Part shown: positions 5,332-5,465 of the stretch, one piece after another
How positions within the stretch are numbered: the stretch's first letter is position 1
Layout: each line of letters starts with the position of its first letter
Source: Sulfurivirga sp964427185
GTDB lineage: Bacteria; Pseudomonadota; Gammaproteobacteria; Thiomicrospirales; Thiomicrospiraceae
DNA length: 5,465 bases
Assembly: GCA_964427185.1 (NCBI GenBank)
Contig: CAYRSN010000055.1
Span: forward strand, 1-5,465
Direction of reading: 5' to 3'
Made by a program: the position numbers and the translations under genes
Notes under the pieces: generated by a model
Database searches by the model: none
The model's input: only the letters and a program-made list of their open reading frames with translations
Told to the model about the DNA's origin: nothing

Positions 5332-5465
5332 ATGGCGCATATTCTTTATTTTGCCACAGTCCCTACAGGTGCCGTAGAGCTTCTTGCGGAAGAAGTTGTT
5401 GCGCTTGGCGGAAAGGTGGAAAAACGGCAACCGACTGGGGTGTGGTGTCAGGGCGATCTGGCATT
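5332..5465 (+). CDS. rlmL: N-terminal fragment of an RlmL-type 23S rRNA guanine methyltransferase (runs off the window)
   Basis: An open frame from ATG 5332 continues without a stop for 44 codons to the window edge. It begins MAHILYFATVPTGAVELLAE, continues EVVALGGKVEKRQPTGVWCQ and ends GDLA. This resembles the start of E. coli RlmL (RlmKL), where [20 protein letters not shown] is followed by a GGVHFKGD segment. The shared pattern is FA-[ST/TV]...G..ELL..E...LG, then a Gly-rich strand and GD. In E. coli the enzyme methylates N2 of G2445 in 23S rRNA. The visible part is the ferredoxin-like/THUMP region only; the methyltransferase domain and a possible RlmK fusion are outside. No other start codon lies between the upstream in-frame stop (5278-5280) and 5332. 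The leader is AT-rich and lacks a clear ribosome binding site. The gene is divergent from mltB, with 9 bases between start codons. Confidence 0.78.
   Translation, partial: MAHILYFATVPTGAVELLAEEVVALGGKVEKRQPTGVWCQGDLA

Noticed and set aside
5341..5376. CAAAAT on the minus strand (5353-5348) as the mltB -10 box
   Set aside because: It matches only four of six consensus bases and has no -35 partner at the right distance, so it is too weak to list as a feature.
5323..5430. Longer mltB start at 5430 giving 449 residues, with a Cys-X-X-Cys pair (TCRDC) in the extension
   Set aside because: The extension is antisense to the rlmL-like gene and puts 36 unrelated residues before a clear signal peptide. 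The cysteines are a by-product of that overlap.

Overview
The window is ordinary bacterial chromosome carrying housekeeping genes, most likely from a gammaproteobacterium of moderate GC content. The ParE, Tpx, NadD, RsfS and RlmH proteins align almost without gaps to my recollection of their Escherichia coli counterparts. ParE even keeps E. coli residue numbering at its key positions. I cannot name a genus. I see no mobile element, CRISPR array, tRNA, rRNA or defence system, and nothing that amounts to a new multi-gene system.

Layout, left to right. (1) tpx, a thiol peroxidase, is a single gene closed by a strong intrinsic terminator at 590-617. (2) A tight plus-strand cluster follows: parE (topoisomerase IV subunit B), nadD (NAD synthesis), rsfS (ribosome silencing factor) and rlmH (23S rRNA pseudouridine-1915 methyltransferase). 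The junctions are a 1-base overlap, a 2-base gap (or 4-base overlap) and a 4-base overlap, so the four are probably one translationally coupled transcript. nadD-rsfS-rlmH is a familiar grouping; parE at its head is the less usual part. (3) A minus-strand unit converges on rlmH: a periplasmic MltB-type lytic transglycosylase with a C-terminal peptidoglycan-binding domain, followed by an overlapping 78-codon gene of unknown function with a very good ribosome binding site. The small gene runs antisense into the 3' end of rlmH. (4) At the right edge, the first 44 codons of a divergent plus-strand gene look like the N-terminus of the 23S rRNA guanine methyltransferase RlmL. Its start codon lies 9 bases from the preferred mltB start.

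The genes cover chromosome decatenation, NAD supply, ribosome maturation and silencing, cell wall turnover and peroxide defence. The points most worth a second look are these: Tpx lacks the resolving cysteine of its family; the small unknown gene is wedged between mltB and rlmH; the mltB and rlmL 5' ends are packed so closely that each promoter must lie in the other gene; and parE has no room for a promoter between the upstream terminator and its start codon.
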